Notes under the pieces: model-generated
Told to the model about the DNA's origin: nothing
What the model saw: the letters and a program-made list of their open reading frames with translations, nothing else
Databases searched by the model: none
Shown: positions 46,337 to 59,107 of the stretch, piece by piece
How the letters are laid out: each line of letters starts with the position of its first letter
Numbering within the stretch: the stretch's first letter is position 1
Translations under genes and position numbers: made by a program
Origin: Astrothelium macrocarpum
Lineage: Eukaryota > Ascomycota > Dothideomycetes > Trypetheliales > Trypetheliaceae
DNA: 64,000 nt
Direction: 5' to 3'
Assembly: GCA_021030915.1 (NCBI GenBank)
Contig: JAGEMR010000057.1
Location: forward strand, 1 to 64,000

Positions 46337-48237
46337 AAAAACGAGATGGCTGGAACGTGTGTTTTAATGCTGGGTTTGGTGTATGACTGTTCCGGGGATG
46401 ACAAGTCGAATCACGATGAACATCGCGAGGTTTTTGGGGGGATGGATGCATTATAATTGTACGCCAATGGTTGGCGTTCTATGGCAATTTCTTTTAGCAG
46501 ATTAGCTTTCAGCAGGGCGGCTGTGGACGGCTGGCCGTTGAGCAGATGACGGGATTATCCTATCAATAATGCTCAGGATCTCGACAATCGGCTCAAGGCG
46601 AGCAAGACGTTTAGAACGTTGTTCGGGCTTGGGTCTATTTCTACCCTTATTCACTGTCGGCTGCAAGAAGGCCTGACTTATGTATCTAGTTGTACTTTAC
46701 AGCTACGTGGCATTAATAAAATAATCACGGACAAGATTCGACTTTCCCTTGAACCGACCAGAAATTTTTCAAACTACGTAGAGATCTTCAACAAGTGAAA
46801 CAGTGAGATTGCAGCTTCTGCGATTTTACCAACTCCGTGCTCCCCAAGGCAATATCATGTAGCTCCATCCATTCACCCGCTCTTTGGAAGAAGTCGGAAA
46901 GGAAGATCAACGGACGCACCCGAAGCTCTACAAGATTCCCGCCAATTCTTCCGACCACGAAGATCATCAAGGTACTCAAATCCGGATGCGGCTCTCACGA
47001 CTGCGCCCCATTTTCACAGCTAGTGTACCAAAACATGGGATTAAGCTTCTAGGGGCGGTGTTGGAAACAATCGCAATTCCCAAGAGGGTTTAGCTAGTAG
47101 AAGTCCGACCTCGACACATCGAACTTGAGACTGTTTCATCGTCAACACCGTTTCTTAGACTGCATTCCACCAGACAAGCGCCGATTTCTACCATCTATCA
47201 GAGCTCCTATTGCTGTCGATGGGCGGTAATGCAAACGGATAGCACCCTGCCGGGCGCATCAATGGCCCCTCCCGGTCAGAGAATCTGTCTATTGTTTGCG
47301 AATGCCTGCATCTTGTCCCCGAACATCCTGGATTCCGGATTCCGAAGCTTCTCCACTAAAGATCGGATCTAGTCGCGAATCATGTTGACTTTTGAGATCC
47401 TGATCTCTCATTTGTCAGTCTCTGTGCAGGAGAAACGCCGGCTGAGGCATTTCATCACAATGAATCCCATCCAACATACCGGCACCAACGACATCATGAT
47501 CCTTATGTCCATCTAAATTACGTGCTTTTTGTATGAACAAAGTGTATTCAACATCTCTCATATAGACAGATAGTGGCCAGTAAGTCATTCCCAAGCGGGA
47601 GAATTCTGTCCTTTCGTAGATCTCGATTGAATTCTTTCTAAACAATCTGAATACTGCTGCATGTTGATTCCTCACACGTCGAGAGCTTCAGATTCTTGCA
47701 AGTTTCCGCAAACACCCCGAAACGACTATCTAGATGCCTCGGCGAAAAGCTCTCTTCAAAAGACTTCGCCACTCTGTTTTGGAAGTTTCAACACATTCTA
47801 TGCGCTCCCATTCGCTACCCTTGAATCATTTCGAGTATGGGGTTTTTTGATACTGGCGCTTTAGCATTAGCTGCCGCTCGTTTTGTCATGCAAAGCAGGC
47901 TTGCCGAATCAAGACGACTTTGAGCACAGGCTTTACCGTGTTTATACCTCATACTGATAATACGTCCGGGGCATACCATCTCATGCAGTGCCCATGACAA
48001 ACCTGCTCCAATCTAGACGTCACACTGTTTAGTGAAGGCAGAACCTTGACAACCATTCCCATATCGTCTTGGCGGTCTCAGTGACTATTGATGCCGTCCG
48101 GAAACGACATCACCCCGTCTTCAGATCTTGTCATGAAGCAGAAGAAGTGGAGAATCGAGCGCTAGTCTCTATGCTGTTGTTCCAAAGCAAAGCTTGTTCA
48201 AGAACAAGCATTCGAGAAGCAAATGACAGAGAAGATG
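46337..48237. other. long intergenic, nothing recognised
   Basis: About 1.9 kb between the FLC gene and the Egh16-like gene, both rightward. Many short frames on both strands, none convincing. It probably holds the regulatory region of the Egh16-like gene. Confidence 0.4.
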
Positions 48238-48244
48238 TATATAA
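48238..48244 (+). promoter_or_regulatory. probable TATA box of the Egh16-like gene
   Basis: TATATAA within GATGTATATAAGTCC, about 178 bp before the start codon, followed by a C/T-rich leader that runs into the ATG. Typical of strongly regulated fungal genes. Confidence 0.5.
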
Positions 48245-48421
48245 GTCCTTTGGCACTTACCTTGGAAGAATCATCCTCACCATCAACAACCCGATCTTCC
48301 TTTCTCAGCATCCAGCTAACTCGTTCTTGCGCCGGTCGCATCTTTAATCAAGTAGCCTTCTACTTTCTATCTCGAATAATCCCAGTCTCCCAACCCACAT
48401 TTCTAATTACCTCTTTCAAAA

Positions 48422-49441
48422 ATGCGCTACTCAGCAGCTGTCGTTGTCGCGGCCTTGGCCAGCTCAGTCTCCGCCCACGGTGTCATTGCATCTGTGCAAG
48501 GCGCAAATGGCGTAAGCATGCCAGGTCTCTCTGTCGCTGACGGCACTCCTCGTGACTGTGCCAGCCCAGCCTGCGGTGCCGAGCAAGATACCTCCATCAT
48601 CCGCACCCAAGAGATGGGCACCGACAAGGCCTCCGCTCTTGGACGCACCAAGGCTGGCGGACCCGTCGATGCTGCCAAGGTCGTCTCCGTCTTCATGGGC
48701 ACTGCCCCCGCCTCTACCGTCACTCAAGCTCAGCAAGGCAACAACGGCATCCTCAGGCGTGGTGGTCTCCTCGGCGGCCTCCTCGGTGGTGGTAACGCCA
48801 ATGGCCAGAGCCAAGGAGGTGCAGGTGGTGCAGGTGGTCTCGGTGCCCTCCTCGGCGGTGGCGGATCTGGTGCACCCACCAGCCAAGGTACCAAGACTCC
48901 TCAGGGTACCACTGAGAACGCCGTGGCTGCCTCTGCTGGCAAGGGTAAGACCTCTGGTCTCCCCACCACCGACGACACTGGAGCTATCACCATGACCTTC
49001 CACCAGGTCAACCAGGACGGTGCTGGTCCTCTCTCTGCTGATGTTGACGCCACCTCTGGCGGTACTGACCCCAACGCCTTCCAGAAGGCTACTGTAAGCC
49101 ATACCAGTTTTAGAATATCCTCTCTTCGCTCAAGCTAATTATCTGTTTAGGTCCAAATGGACGTCCCAGGTATCGGCATTGGCGGTCTCTCCGCAGCCAC
49201 CACCACCGACTTCCCCGTCAAGGTCCAGATGCCTCAGGGCATGACCTGCTCCGCCCAGGTTGGTGGCGCCAGCAACGTCTGCATTGTTCGCATGCAGAAC
49301 CAGGCTCTTGCCGGCCCCTTCGGTGGATCTGCCGCCTTCACCCAGAGCCCAGCTGCCAAGAAGCGCGCCATCGAGTACAACCTCCGAAAGCGCCACTTCG
49401 CTCGTGGTGTCCTCGCTGCCGAGGAGGAGGAGAGCAACTAG
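48422..49441 (+). CDS. Egh16/GAS1-like secreted protein
   Basis: The family (DUF3129) includes appressorium-expressed virulence-associated proteins of rice blast (GAS1/GAS2) and Egh16H of powdery mildew; the biochemical role is unknown. Exons 48422-49093 and 49151-49441 give 320 residues. The signal peptide MRYSAAVVVAALASSVSA is followed by HGVIASVQGANGVSMPGLSV, DGTPRDCASPACGAEQDTSI (paired cysteines) and MTFHQVNQDGAGPLSADVD; the second exon has VQMDVPGIGIGGLSA and MTCSAQVGGASNVCIVRMQN. A Gly-rich insert (LLGGLLGGGNANGQ..) preceded by RR splits the middle. The C-terminus has dibasic sites (KKR, RKR) of the kind cut by Kex2. Intron 49094-49150 is phase 0. GC-rich third positions suggest high expression. 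Confidence 0.9.
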
Positions 49442-50076
49442 ACGGTTTCCCTAATCATCTCACGATCACGAAATTGGACATTAGAAATGGCATCTTTCAT
49501 TTTTGGGAGGGGCGCTTATTATGGTCAATGGGAAGGAAAGGGGCTGCTATCCGGTCGTTGAATGTTGCTTGGTTGTTTGGTTTTCAGCGCTGGCTGGTCC
49601 TGCCATGAAATGTCTTTCACGCTGTCATGAAGCTCAATGATTTTCTTTATTGAGAAGATAAATAAACCTACCTAACGACGCTCCTTCAGCGATCGGGTTG
49701 TTGCTAGAAAATGGTGTTGATCAAATTTTTCACTACTCTCTCTCTTATTGAATGTGACATAATGTAAATTACTCTCACCAATCTTATGCTTCTCTAGCTA
49801 CTCCGGTGCTTCGTTCCACTATAGATATTCGCTAATACTTGGTATTTTGCGTGGTGTATGTACTGGACGGAGTGCGATAAGAGTTATGTTGCGGTGAAGT
49901 TAGAGATTGGTGGTCGGTGATCGGTCGTTGGTCCCCCACCACGAAACCAAAGCGAAATTCACAAGCACACAAACTACTTCATAATTTAGCGACTTCTCTT
50001 TCCCTCCATCTCTTTTCCACCACCTTGCATTCAACCCTACCACCCCGAGTTTGTGCATTGCATCGTACACATCAAG
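49442..50076. other. intergenic, uL18 promoter
   Basis: Contains the 3' region of the Egh16-like gene and the promoter and leader of the ribosomal protein gene. No other signal recognised. Confidence 0.4.
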
Positions 50077-51250
50077 ATGCCTTTCGTAAGTTTCCTCTTC
50101 TAGACATTGCTCATTTAAAGCCAAGCGATCATCCAACATAAAATGGATGAATGTCGCTGTCGGTATTTTGCCATTATCGCCCATGGCTCTCTCTCCTCAG
50201 AATGGAAATTGAGTCGACGCAAGTTGCTTCGGAATGAGGACTGAAGCGTAAATTGCTGACTCGTGCCTTTTCTTCTAGACCAAGTTGGTCAAGAACTCGG
50301 CCTACTTCTCGTGAGTGCAATTCATACTCCTTCCTTGGGGTTCGCCTGGCTAATCCTGTCTTTCAAGGCGGTATCAAGTCAAATACCGCCGCCGCCGTGC
50401 TGGCAAGACTGATTATTATGCACGCAAGCGACTCATCACTCAAGCGAAGAATAAGTACAACTCGCCGAAATACCGCCTGGTCGTTCGCTTTACAAATCGC
50501 GATATCATTTGCCAAATTGTGACCTCGGAGATTGGAGGGGACAAGGTTTTTATGGCTGCTTATGGTCACGAACTCAAGCGCTATGGCATTACTCACGGTC
50601 TTACCAATTGGTCTGCTGCGTATGCCACTGGACTTCTTCTTGCTCGTCGTACCTTGAAGAAACTCGGGCTGGACGAAGATTTTGTTGGTGTTGAGGAACC
50701 AGATGGGGAATACAAGTTGACTGAGGCCGCTGAGGGCGAGGATGGAGAGGAGCGTCGTCCTTTTAAAGCCTTCCTTGACGTCGGCCTTACCAGGACCTCG
50801 ACTGGCGCACGTATCTTTGGTGCCATGAAGGGAGCTTCTGACGGAGGTATCTATGTCCCTCACTCCGAGAATCGTTTCCCCGGCTACGACATTGAGAGCA
50901 AAGAGCTCGATGCCGAGACGCTGCGCAAGTACATCTTTGGTGGTCACGTTGCCGAATACATGGAGACTCTTGCCGACGATGATGAAGAGCGCTACAAGTC
51001 GCAGTTCTCAGGTTACATCGACGAAGAGATTGAAGCCGACGGACTTGAGGAGCTCTACACCGAGGCACACAGCAAAATCCGCGAGGATCCCTTTTTGGCC
51101 GACCCCGATAATCCAGAGAAGCTCACCAAGGAGCAGAAAAAGGAGAAGTACAAGGAAGAGTCACTTCAGTACAGGCAGAACAAGCTTAGCAAGGACGAGA
51201 AGCGCGAGCGAGTGAGAGCGAGAATCGCCGAGCTCAAGGATGCTGACTGA
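50077..51250 (+). CDS. 60S ribosomal protein uL18 (RPL5)
   Basis: uL18 binds 5S rRNA and delivers it to the large subunit with uL5. Exons 50077-50085 (only MPF), 50279-50310 and 50368-51250 give 307 residues. Sequence: TKLVKNSAYFS, RYQVKYRRRRAGKTDYYARKRL, then NSPKYRLVVRFTNRDI, HGLTNWSAAYATGLLLARR, FLDVGLTRTSTGARIFGAMKGASDGG and VPHSENRFPGYD, ending in a basic KDEKRERVRARIAELKDAD. The 193-bp first intron (50086-50278) after three codons and the 57-bp second (50311-50367) are typical of ribosomal protein genes. The start is in a strong context (ATCAAGATGCC). Confidence 0.97.
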
Positions 51251-52888
51251 GAATGATCTTGAGGAGGGGCAGGATTATACAAGTGTTCATGCCTGAACTC
51301 AGCAGGTGCGCTGGCTCAATATCTGGGGGGTTCTATGTGTTACCTGCAGAGTTATGCAAGGGTTTGCCGGTGTGTCACTGGGGTGCATGGGAGCGAAGGG
51401 CGCCACCAAGTAGCTAGGCATTGCTTAGAAGCTGCACATCATTCAAAATGAAATCTATATTAGTTGCACGACTTATCAAATCAAAGTACCGAGCGAACGT
51501 TTGACACGTCGGCAGAGTAATGTGTACGCGTTGTGTACATTCGCAGAGTCAGTCATCTGCTATTATATCACACTTTCCTAAAAAGATCTTCACGTGTCTA
51601 TCAAGAAAAAGGAACCCTGCACGGCAGTCCCCAGTGATGGTGTTGTCCCTGCAAGAGTGATTTGTGCATTTAATCTAAAGAGTGCGTCTGGTTATTAATA
51701 GGTCGATCAGGGTCTTTGTTCTCCGGACATTCCGAGTGATCAGCTATCGGTAAATCCCTAGAACCTGGGGAATACTGCATATCGCTTCCCTAACATTTTC
51801 GACTTGTGATGGTATAGAGAATTCCAATGTGAGTGGCACAAAAAACTTTGTCTTTCAATCATGATGGCCTATTGGACCAACGTTCCAAATTGTGGCAAAT
51901 TTCGACTGCAAAAAGCCCGAATAATCATGAAAATCTTGGTTGACGTGCAGAAAAGCGTGTCTCGCTGCGGTAGGTAGGTATTACAAGATCATCTCAAATA
52001 CCATGTAACAGTTCTGAATCCCAAACCAGGTAAGTTTATTGCTTTGCCACGGCACCATTGTTCCAAGAAGTGTTGAATATGGATTCTCTCAACGACTTGT
52101 GACTTTACCAAAGCTAAAGATTCTGTGTGATCTCATGAATTACATCATAATGCCTCCAGTCAATGATGTCGTTCTTTCAATGTTTGAGCCGGTAATTGAA
52201 ATGGAAATTCTTTGAAAAGTGGATTTAGGAGTCTATGAATAGCCGCTGCTACAGTTCGCTTGGCTGGCTAGTAGTCGCACCCACAAGTGATGTTTAATTG
52301 AACTTTTCCGTCTAGCTGTTCGATATAGGGCTGCCGGATGTGGACCAAGCTTCTAATGGGGCTTTCCATTTCATTGACTTGAATTGATGGCCCACTCGTC
52401 CGAGTGCTTGGTAGAATTCTGGATTCACGACTCAAGCACATGCTAGATGAGTTTCAGCATCAAGGGCACAGTCAACCGGTGGATCGACTGCTCAGTCAAG
52501 GAGTCGCATAAAGGAAGAATAAGCAAAGACGTCATACAAGGTGCGGGCAGTACCGGTTGGTGCGACGAAACAGATAGCCGTGCCTCTTACGCAGACAGCC
52601 GCAGACGGCCGATATTTCTTCTTCTGGCACAGAGCGGGTGGAAGCTTCATCAAGCGTGTTCCTGTACGGGACATTCTCGGTCACTTCGGGTTTGGGGGAG
52701 TTGAGGCTGCAGCTACACTGGGCATGGCGGACGTTCCATCATTGCGCAGCTCTGTCTGATGATCCTTTCCCCTCATCCTTTACCTACCCAGCACCTATCC
52801 ATGCCACCTCAAACGCTTTGAAATACACCACCACGATTGAAAAATGATATAGTACCCGCCGTCCTGCACACTGACAACACCTGCAAAG
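51251..52888. other. long intergenic, nothing recognised
   Basis: About 1.6 kb between uL18 and the LRR gene. A frame at 52447-52759 region is short and overlapped in all directions; no family match. No tRNA or snoRNA identified. Confidence 0.4.
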
Positions 52889-55800
52889 ATGGAGGGCATT
52901 CATGGGGTCGACGTTAGCTGGCTCCATCACTCCAATATAGGTAAGCCAACACGTATCCGCACTATCATCACTTCGGGGATACGGAAAGGCGCAAATAAAG
53001 ATGCTCACGAATGGTTTGCCTATTCTCCAGAGCACCATCATCGTTTACATGCTCCCTCCTCACCAGCTCTCTCGAGAGATGTACCTCCGCCTACCTCCTC
53101 TCATGGCGGCATTCCGAAGCTCAGGTCCGATAAGCCAGCTGCTGTGCCGCCGCCACAGCCGCCCACTTTAGAAAAGGTACCCGAAGACGAAGACATTGCT
53201 CCAGATGCTCCCGCCACCCCCTCAAATACTCCTCCTGCAGCTCCACCAAAGCAAAACCAGAGCCCAAATTCAACACTCAAGCCGGCGAATCAGCGACCGG
53301 GCTTACTGTCGAGGCATAGCGCTGAGAAGGTTGCTCGAACTCAGACTGCCTCTGAAGATGCCAGTGTTGCATCAGCTCGCAGAGGCTCTTGGCATCCGGA
53401 GAGTGCCAAGTTCTCGTCTCGTAGAGGGAATTCTGATGCTCCCAAATCCTCCCCTCGCAGAGGATCTTGGATAACAAACCTTAGTTCCAAGTTCTCATCA
53501 CAAAATCAGAGTCAGTCGCCATTGTCTACTTCAAACAGCCAAGCGCCGTCTACAACCGGCTCTAAAGCGACAGTCAATACTGGTGAGAATGCTACAAACG
53601 GTTCAAAGGCAAATGGGACACCTGGTTCGTCGCCCTTATCAGCAACGCCCAATGGCCGAAAACAGGATGAAAACATGACACCGTATGTACCTCAACAACC
53701 GAAGCCAGGTGGTGCTTCTTTCTTTAGTAGTGCGCTCAAGCGACTATCTTCTGGCAATCAAATAAGTCCATCAACCAAGACAAGCGGTCACAGTGGTGTC
53801 TGTCCTCGCAAAGTATTGAATGTAGACAACCAGCGGCCAAGATGTCTTGTACCTGAATTAGACGATTCGAAACTGCGACGAGTGGCATTCAGCGTGGATG
53901 TTGAGATCGCTGGCGGACCGCGATGGTGGGACGAAGACAGAGATCCTGACGACAAGAGAAAGAAAGCGAAAGGATTAAAAATGAAGGAGAAGGGCGAAGG
54001 GGCAGCTTTGAAAAACCCGCAGGCTGCAGCTACTGAGCAAGAACCTGAGGGTGTTGTCAAAGCTTCTGACGAAAGCATTAGCAATAGCAATGAAGCTGGA
54101 ACGAATACCGAAGACACAAATACGGACGATGCAAAGGAAATCAGTAGGAAGAAAGAGAAGAAGAAGCGCTCTGAGGAAGAGCGCAAAGAAAGAAAAGAAA
54201 GGCGACGTCGCAGAGCCGAAGAAAGTGGCGCAGTACCAGTTGAAGTCTCAAGAGATCTAGAAGATAGTACATCGGGCTCTACAACTGCTTCAGGAACGCC
54301 TCGAATGGGAACTCCAAAGTCTCAAGATCGACCCACTACGGATCCAGTCAGAATATATCGCCGTTGCTGTCAATTACGGGAAACACCCGTTTTGAAGCGC
54401 ATTACTGAGCAGCTGTCGTCGCCTTCAACTTGTGCTCTCGATACACCAGGAGTCGTAGGCCGATTAGATCTCACCGGATCTAGATTACAATTAGCAGACG
54501 TGGTGACTTTGGGAGATTGGTTGGCTGTAGTACCCGTGAAGAGATTGTTACTGGAAGATGCCGATCTTACTGATGAAGGCATTCGCGTCATCCTCGCGGG
54601 CCTGCTTGCAGCCAAACAACCGGACATGACTTTGCGCAACTGTTACGGCCGTGATAATTCGCGGAAAGCAGAAGATAGGACAGGCGTTGTGGAGAAGCTT
54701 GTGCTCAAAAACAATCCAAGAATCACCAAACTTGGTTGGAAGCATATCAGTCTCTTCCTCAACATGTCTCGCTCAATCAAAGCCGTCGATGTCTCAATGA
54801 TCCCGTTCCCAGTCTCTTCAGGACCGGATCACAATAAAGTCGCCGATAATGTTGCCGAAATTTTTGCCAAGTCAATATCGGAGAGGTTAGCTGGCGCAAC
54901 CCTGGAAGAGCTAATCATGGCGGAATGCCGCTTGACGGCTCCAGTCATTCGCAAAATTGTGGATGCTGTCACTATGAGCGGACTCCGGCGATTAGGCTTG
55001 GCTGGCAATCGCCTTGATAACGAAGGTCTTGACCACGTTCTTCGCTTTGTTCAGTCTGGCGCTTGTCAAGGTCTTGACATTGGTGGAAATGATATGCGCA
55101 ACAGGCTGGATCGTCTGGCAAAAGCGTTGACTGAGAAATCCGATCTGTGGGCCTTGTGCTTGGCGAATTGTAATTTAACGCCGGAATCTTTAAAGCCACT
55201 CTTCCCAGCACTGGTACGGTTGCCTCATTTCAAATTCATCGACCTATCCCACAACAGAGACCTCTTTCATACTGATCCGAGTGCATTGGGCATCCTTCGG
55301 AAATATATTCCCCAAATGCAGGAATTCAAAAGATTGCATCTGGTCGATGTTTCAATGTCACCTGCTCAGGCGATCAGCTTGGCGGAGATATTACCAGAAG
55401 GCCCACATTTGGCTCACCTCAATATCCTCGAAAACCCACAACTCTCCGCGCTGGCATCTGCGAATGATGAGGCTGGACAAGAGGAAGCTTGTGCACTGTA
55501 TGCAAGCCTGATGGCTGCAGCGCGAGTCTCGGATACGATCATCTGTATTGATATTGATGTTCCAAGTTACGATACAAGTGAGGTCGTAAAGGCTCTTGCG
55601 AAGCAAGTCGTCGCATACTGTCTTCGAAACATTCAACGCTGGACTCCCATCGAAACCACAGAAACTGCCGACGCCAAGGCTTCGCTGACTGAACCACACG
55701 AACGAGAAATAGAAGTCAGTGTTCCAGACGTGCTTATGCATCTTGTAGGTCACATGGATGGATGTCACGAGAATCATGACAATGATGATCCGGCGCCAGA

Positions 55801-56810
55801 TGATGATTACATTGTTGGTGGTACAGGCGTGGTAAAAGCGCTCAGTTACGTTTTGGGAGAGAAGGCCAGGCATTCCTCTTTGCCTAACAGCGGCACTGCA
55901 ACACCCAAGGGTCCTATCAAACCTATAGAGCCTGGGAAAGGAAAAGCGATGAACATGTCAAAGAATCTATTGGAAAGCGCTCGAAAGATTCGCGCTCGAC
56001 TTCATCCAGCACTCGTCAAGGAAGCAAAGGCTGGAGACGAAATGGCACTCCGTAAGTCTATACCCTGTTCTATACCTACTTGTATCTCTTCACTAACAAT
56101 ACCTAGGTCGTCTCCACTTCCTCGACCAAACTCTCGAAAACATGATTCAACGTTTCGAAGACGAGTACCCGGAATGTCGCCTCTCCAAATCCCCGACAGC
56201 CACGTCCAACCAATCTCGCTCTTCCACCCCAAGCCTTGACGCATCCGCTGACTCCACCGGCCCATCCACCGTCCAACTCACCTCCCCCTCCGACGACTCC
56301 GACCTAGATCCCCCCACCAAAACGCACCTCCCGCGCCACAGCTCCGACGTCTCCATCGCCTCGCGCGCCCTCGCCCTCGAAGAAGGCGAGATCCACCGGC
56401 TCGGCCAGCACCTCCGACGAGACACGCTGATGCAGGACAACGCCGACGGTGGCGGCGGCGCCGCAGCACACGCGCCTTCCGGCAGCATCAGCAGCGGCAG
56501 CACGCCCGCCTCACCGTCACAGCAACACGCGCACGACCATGAAAATCTCTACCACGTGCACCACCACGAAGACGACATCGCGCAGCTGCGCGCCAAGCTC
56601 GAGATGCTGGGCGGCGGCGAGATCCGCGACAAGGTGGCGCGTGAGGGCTGGGGCGCCGTGCTCCATGAGATTGGCGAGGAGACGGAGGAGCTTAGGCATC
56701 TGCGCGAGGGCGATCCCAAGGAGTGGTATGCGTTCCGCGAGGCCCAGATGGCTGCGCAGCGCAATTCCGAGGGCGGCTTGTGGATTGGTGGCGGGAAAGG
56801 CGGGGATTGA
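52889..56810 (+). CDS. large LRR protein, Mhp1-like
   Basis: Resembles fungal proteins annotated as cell-wall biogenesis protein Mhp1, with a disordered N-terminal half and ribonuclease-inhibitor-type leucine-rich repeats. Start MEGIHGVDVSWLHHSNI. Residues ~50-500 are Ser/Pro/Lys-rich, including three RRGSW motifs, KVLNVDNQRPRCLVPEL, RRVAFSVDVEIAGGPRWW and a long KKEKKKRSEEERKERKERRRRR helix. Repeats run from ~530 (GVVGRLDLTGSRLQLADVVTL) to ~890, with LRRLGLAGNRLDNEGLDHVL as a clear unit. The C-terminus (HFLDQTLENMIQRFEDEYPE, then Ser/Thr/His-rich and QLRAKLEMLGGGEIRDKVA) follows a 55-bp intron, 56052-56106. A probable 90-bp intron, 52941-53030 (GTAAGC..CCAG), is stop-free and in phase, so the N-terminus differs by 30 residues if unspliced. 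The spliced product is about 1258 residues. Confidence 0.82.
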
Positions 56811-57329
56811 TTTGGGGATGAGGATTTGCAGGACAGGCCTGAAGGAGGAGGTTTATGGAGCGAGTTTCTGGAGGATTTCTTTTTGGGTGGTTGACGGCTC
56901 TGTAGCATTGCATCTGGTGCGTCTTGGCTCGGCTGTGGGCAGCCTAGGATCACTGGCGCGGTGTTGGAGAGGAAAAATTGCTACGGCGTGTATTTCTACC
57001 TACGCCAAGCCCTCGTTCGTTTGTTCTTTACCAGAGAATGCTACTTGCAAGACGGCAAGGCTTGCATTTGTCTGAGGTCTCTGTTCACGACGATGATGAT
57101 CACAAAATGTACTATTTGTTCTGTCTCTCATCTTATACCCTGTCATTACGGCAATCTCAACTGCCACAAAATTGCGAAAGGCACAGCTAGCTGTATTTCA
57201 ACATCAATTTTACTTGCATGTTCACTTCATCGACTACTTTCATCCCACTGTAACACAATTTGATACTCTGTTCTTCGCCTTAGCACATCCATTCCCATCG
57301 TCCACACGATAGACCCCATCAAAATCATC
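56811..57329. other. convergent 3' regions
   Basis: Between the LRR gene (+) and the P450 (-); nothing else recognised. Confidence 0.45.
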
Positions 57330-59065
57330 TCAGTCCATCCTCCCTTTCGCCTCCCCCAAACACCTCTCCAAGACACCTTCATCCCTGAGCACCAACCTTA
57401 CGCGAAACGGCTTCGGAATGGCCACCAGCGCGCTCTTCGCAGAATTATACTCGATATAGTCCGTCTCCGGCGGCTGCTCCTCGCTGGCCTCGAACCGGAA
57501 CACGGACAGCAGCCGCACCAGCGCCGCGTACATGAGCCGGTGCGCGATGACCTGACCGGAGCAGGCGCGGGCTCCGGCGCCAAAGGAGAAGTGTAGGGGC
57601 CCGATGAAGGCGGTTGATGGAAGGAGGGTGGGTGGTAAGAGCGTGGAAAGGTAGCGGGAGGGATCAAAGCGTGGGGCTGTGGGGCCGTAATGGTCGGTGT
57701 CTATTGATTGAAGGGGAAAAGTAGGAGATTAGGGATAGGTGATTTGGATGTCTGTGAGACAGGGACGAATGTGCTTACCGTGGTTGGCGGCTTGTAAGTT
57801 GACGAGAATCATGGTCTTTGCGGGGATTCGAGCCCCGTCCCAATCGATATCGGTGACTGTTTTTCGGGGTAGATTCATTGCGCTGATGGTATAGTATCTT
57901 GTTGCTTCGTGGACAATGGCGTTGATGCAAGGGACTCGCTCTTGCTTGACGCTGTCTCTCCATGCATCTTCTATCGTATCGTGGTTTCTTTTGATGTCTT
58001 CGTACGCTCGATCTTGCCATTCCTGTCCTTCGGGAGTGCTCAGGGAGCCAATGCAGCTTGTCAGTGTCCCTGCCAGAGTGGAAAAGCCTCCAGATACAAG
58101 ACTAAGGCAAACGCTTTTCAACTCGGCCTCGGTCAGTCTATCTTCTTTCTCTTTGTAGAAGGCTGCGGCAACACAAGAACTGTCAATTTGCGTCCGACTC
58201 ATTAGCTGGTCAAGATACCCGTCTCGCCTGTCGCGGAACTCTTTTGCTCGCTTCTTCTTTGCATTATTTGGAAGCCATCGCAGAAGTGGAATGTAGTCTT
58301 GGAGATTTTCAGATGCACTACGGAGAAGCTCGATCTCCGTACCTACATCTTGTATTTCGTTCAAAAGGCTATCAGCTACTGTATCCATACGCACTCCATA
58401 ACATAACGTTAGGCTAGTGTTGAGAGCATATCTTTGAAAGTACGGTCGCGGATAAATTTCCATAGCGCCTCTTTTGCTGTCTTGGAAAAGGTCACGTACA
58501 ACACAGTATGATTCCAGATCAAACATTTCTTGGTGGTCTTTCATAGACGGACGATTCAGGAGTTTTCCCACCGTAGAACGTTTCTTCTTGCATGAGTCTG
58601 ACCAAGGACTTGTGCCGATGGTGAAACCTTGAGTTGACGAGATCAAACCATGAAATGTATAAAGCATAGGACGGTCAATGATGGCGGATTGGTGCTTGAT
58701 CAACATGCGATTGGCATCATCAAAGGAATTCACCACAACGGCTCTGGTATTTCCAAGACGGATTTGAAAAGTTGGGAAGTGGTACTTTCGCCACCAATTT
58801 TCGCATGTAGTTGCATGATCATGACCCAAATTTATGAGATGGCCAACAATCGGAAGTCCTCCAGGGATTTCTGGAAGATCTGATATGTACGGAATGTCCG
58901 TCGATGTGGAATACTAACGATGAAGTTTAAGACACGAATCTAAAATCTCAAGCAAAAGTGCCATACTTTGTAAAAGCTGAAAAGCACAAGAGGACTGATG
59001 ACGAACAAAACGGGCCACAATGACGCTAAGCCATCAAATCTGAGGTTTCCGATGGTCATATCCAT
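57330..59065 (-). CDS. cytochrome P450 monooxygenase
   Basis: A membrane-anchored haem monooxygenase. Exons 59065-58967, 58913-57779 and 57700-57330 give 534 residues. N-terminal anchor: WPVLFVISPLVLFSFYK, spliced (58914-58966) to YSTSTDIPYISDLPEIPGGLPIVGH with the Pro-rich hinge. The I-helix reads SGGFSTLAGT, with Ser where an acidic residue is usual. ExxR is HEATRYY; the haem motif is FSFGAGARACSGQ with the ligand Cys. Intron 57701-57778 is 78 bp. It has the look of a fungal secondary or xenobiotic P450 (CYP family not assigned). No polyketide or peptide synthase gene lies nearby in the window, so a cluster role is not supported. Confidence 0.92.
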
Positions 59066-59107
59066 TGAGTTTGTTCAAGACTGACAGCAAAGAACTAGAA
59101 ATATGAA

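Noticed and set aside
48464..49102. 212-codon antisense frame over the Egh16-like gene
   Set aside because: It is a mirror of a GC3-rich coding sequence with no stop codons on the opposite strand; composition (Ser/Thr/Gly) and lack of family features mark it as a shadow.
50086..50278. Possible snoRNA in the long uL18 first intron
   Set aside because: CTGA-like boxes are present but no convincing C box (RTGATGA) or terminal stem was found.
57820..57850. tRNA B-box-like sequence (GGGATTCGAGCCCC)
   Set aside because: It lies within the P450 coding exon (DWDGARIPAKT on the other strand), and no matching acceptor stem, A box or cloverleaf can be built around it.
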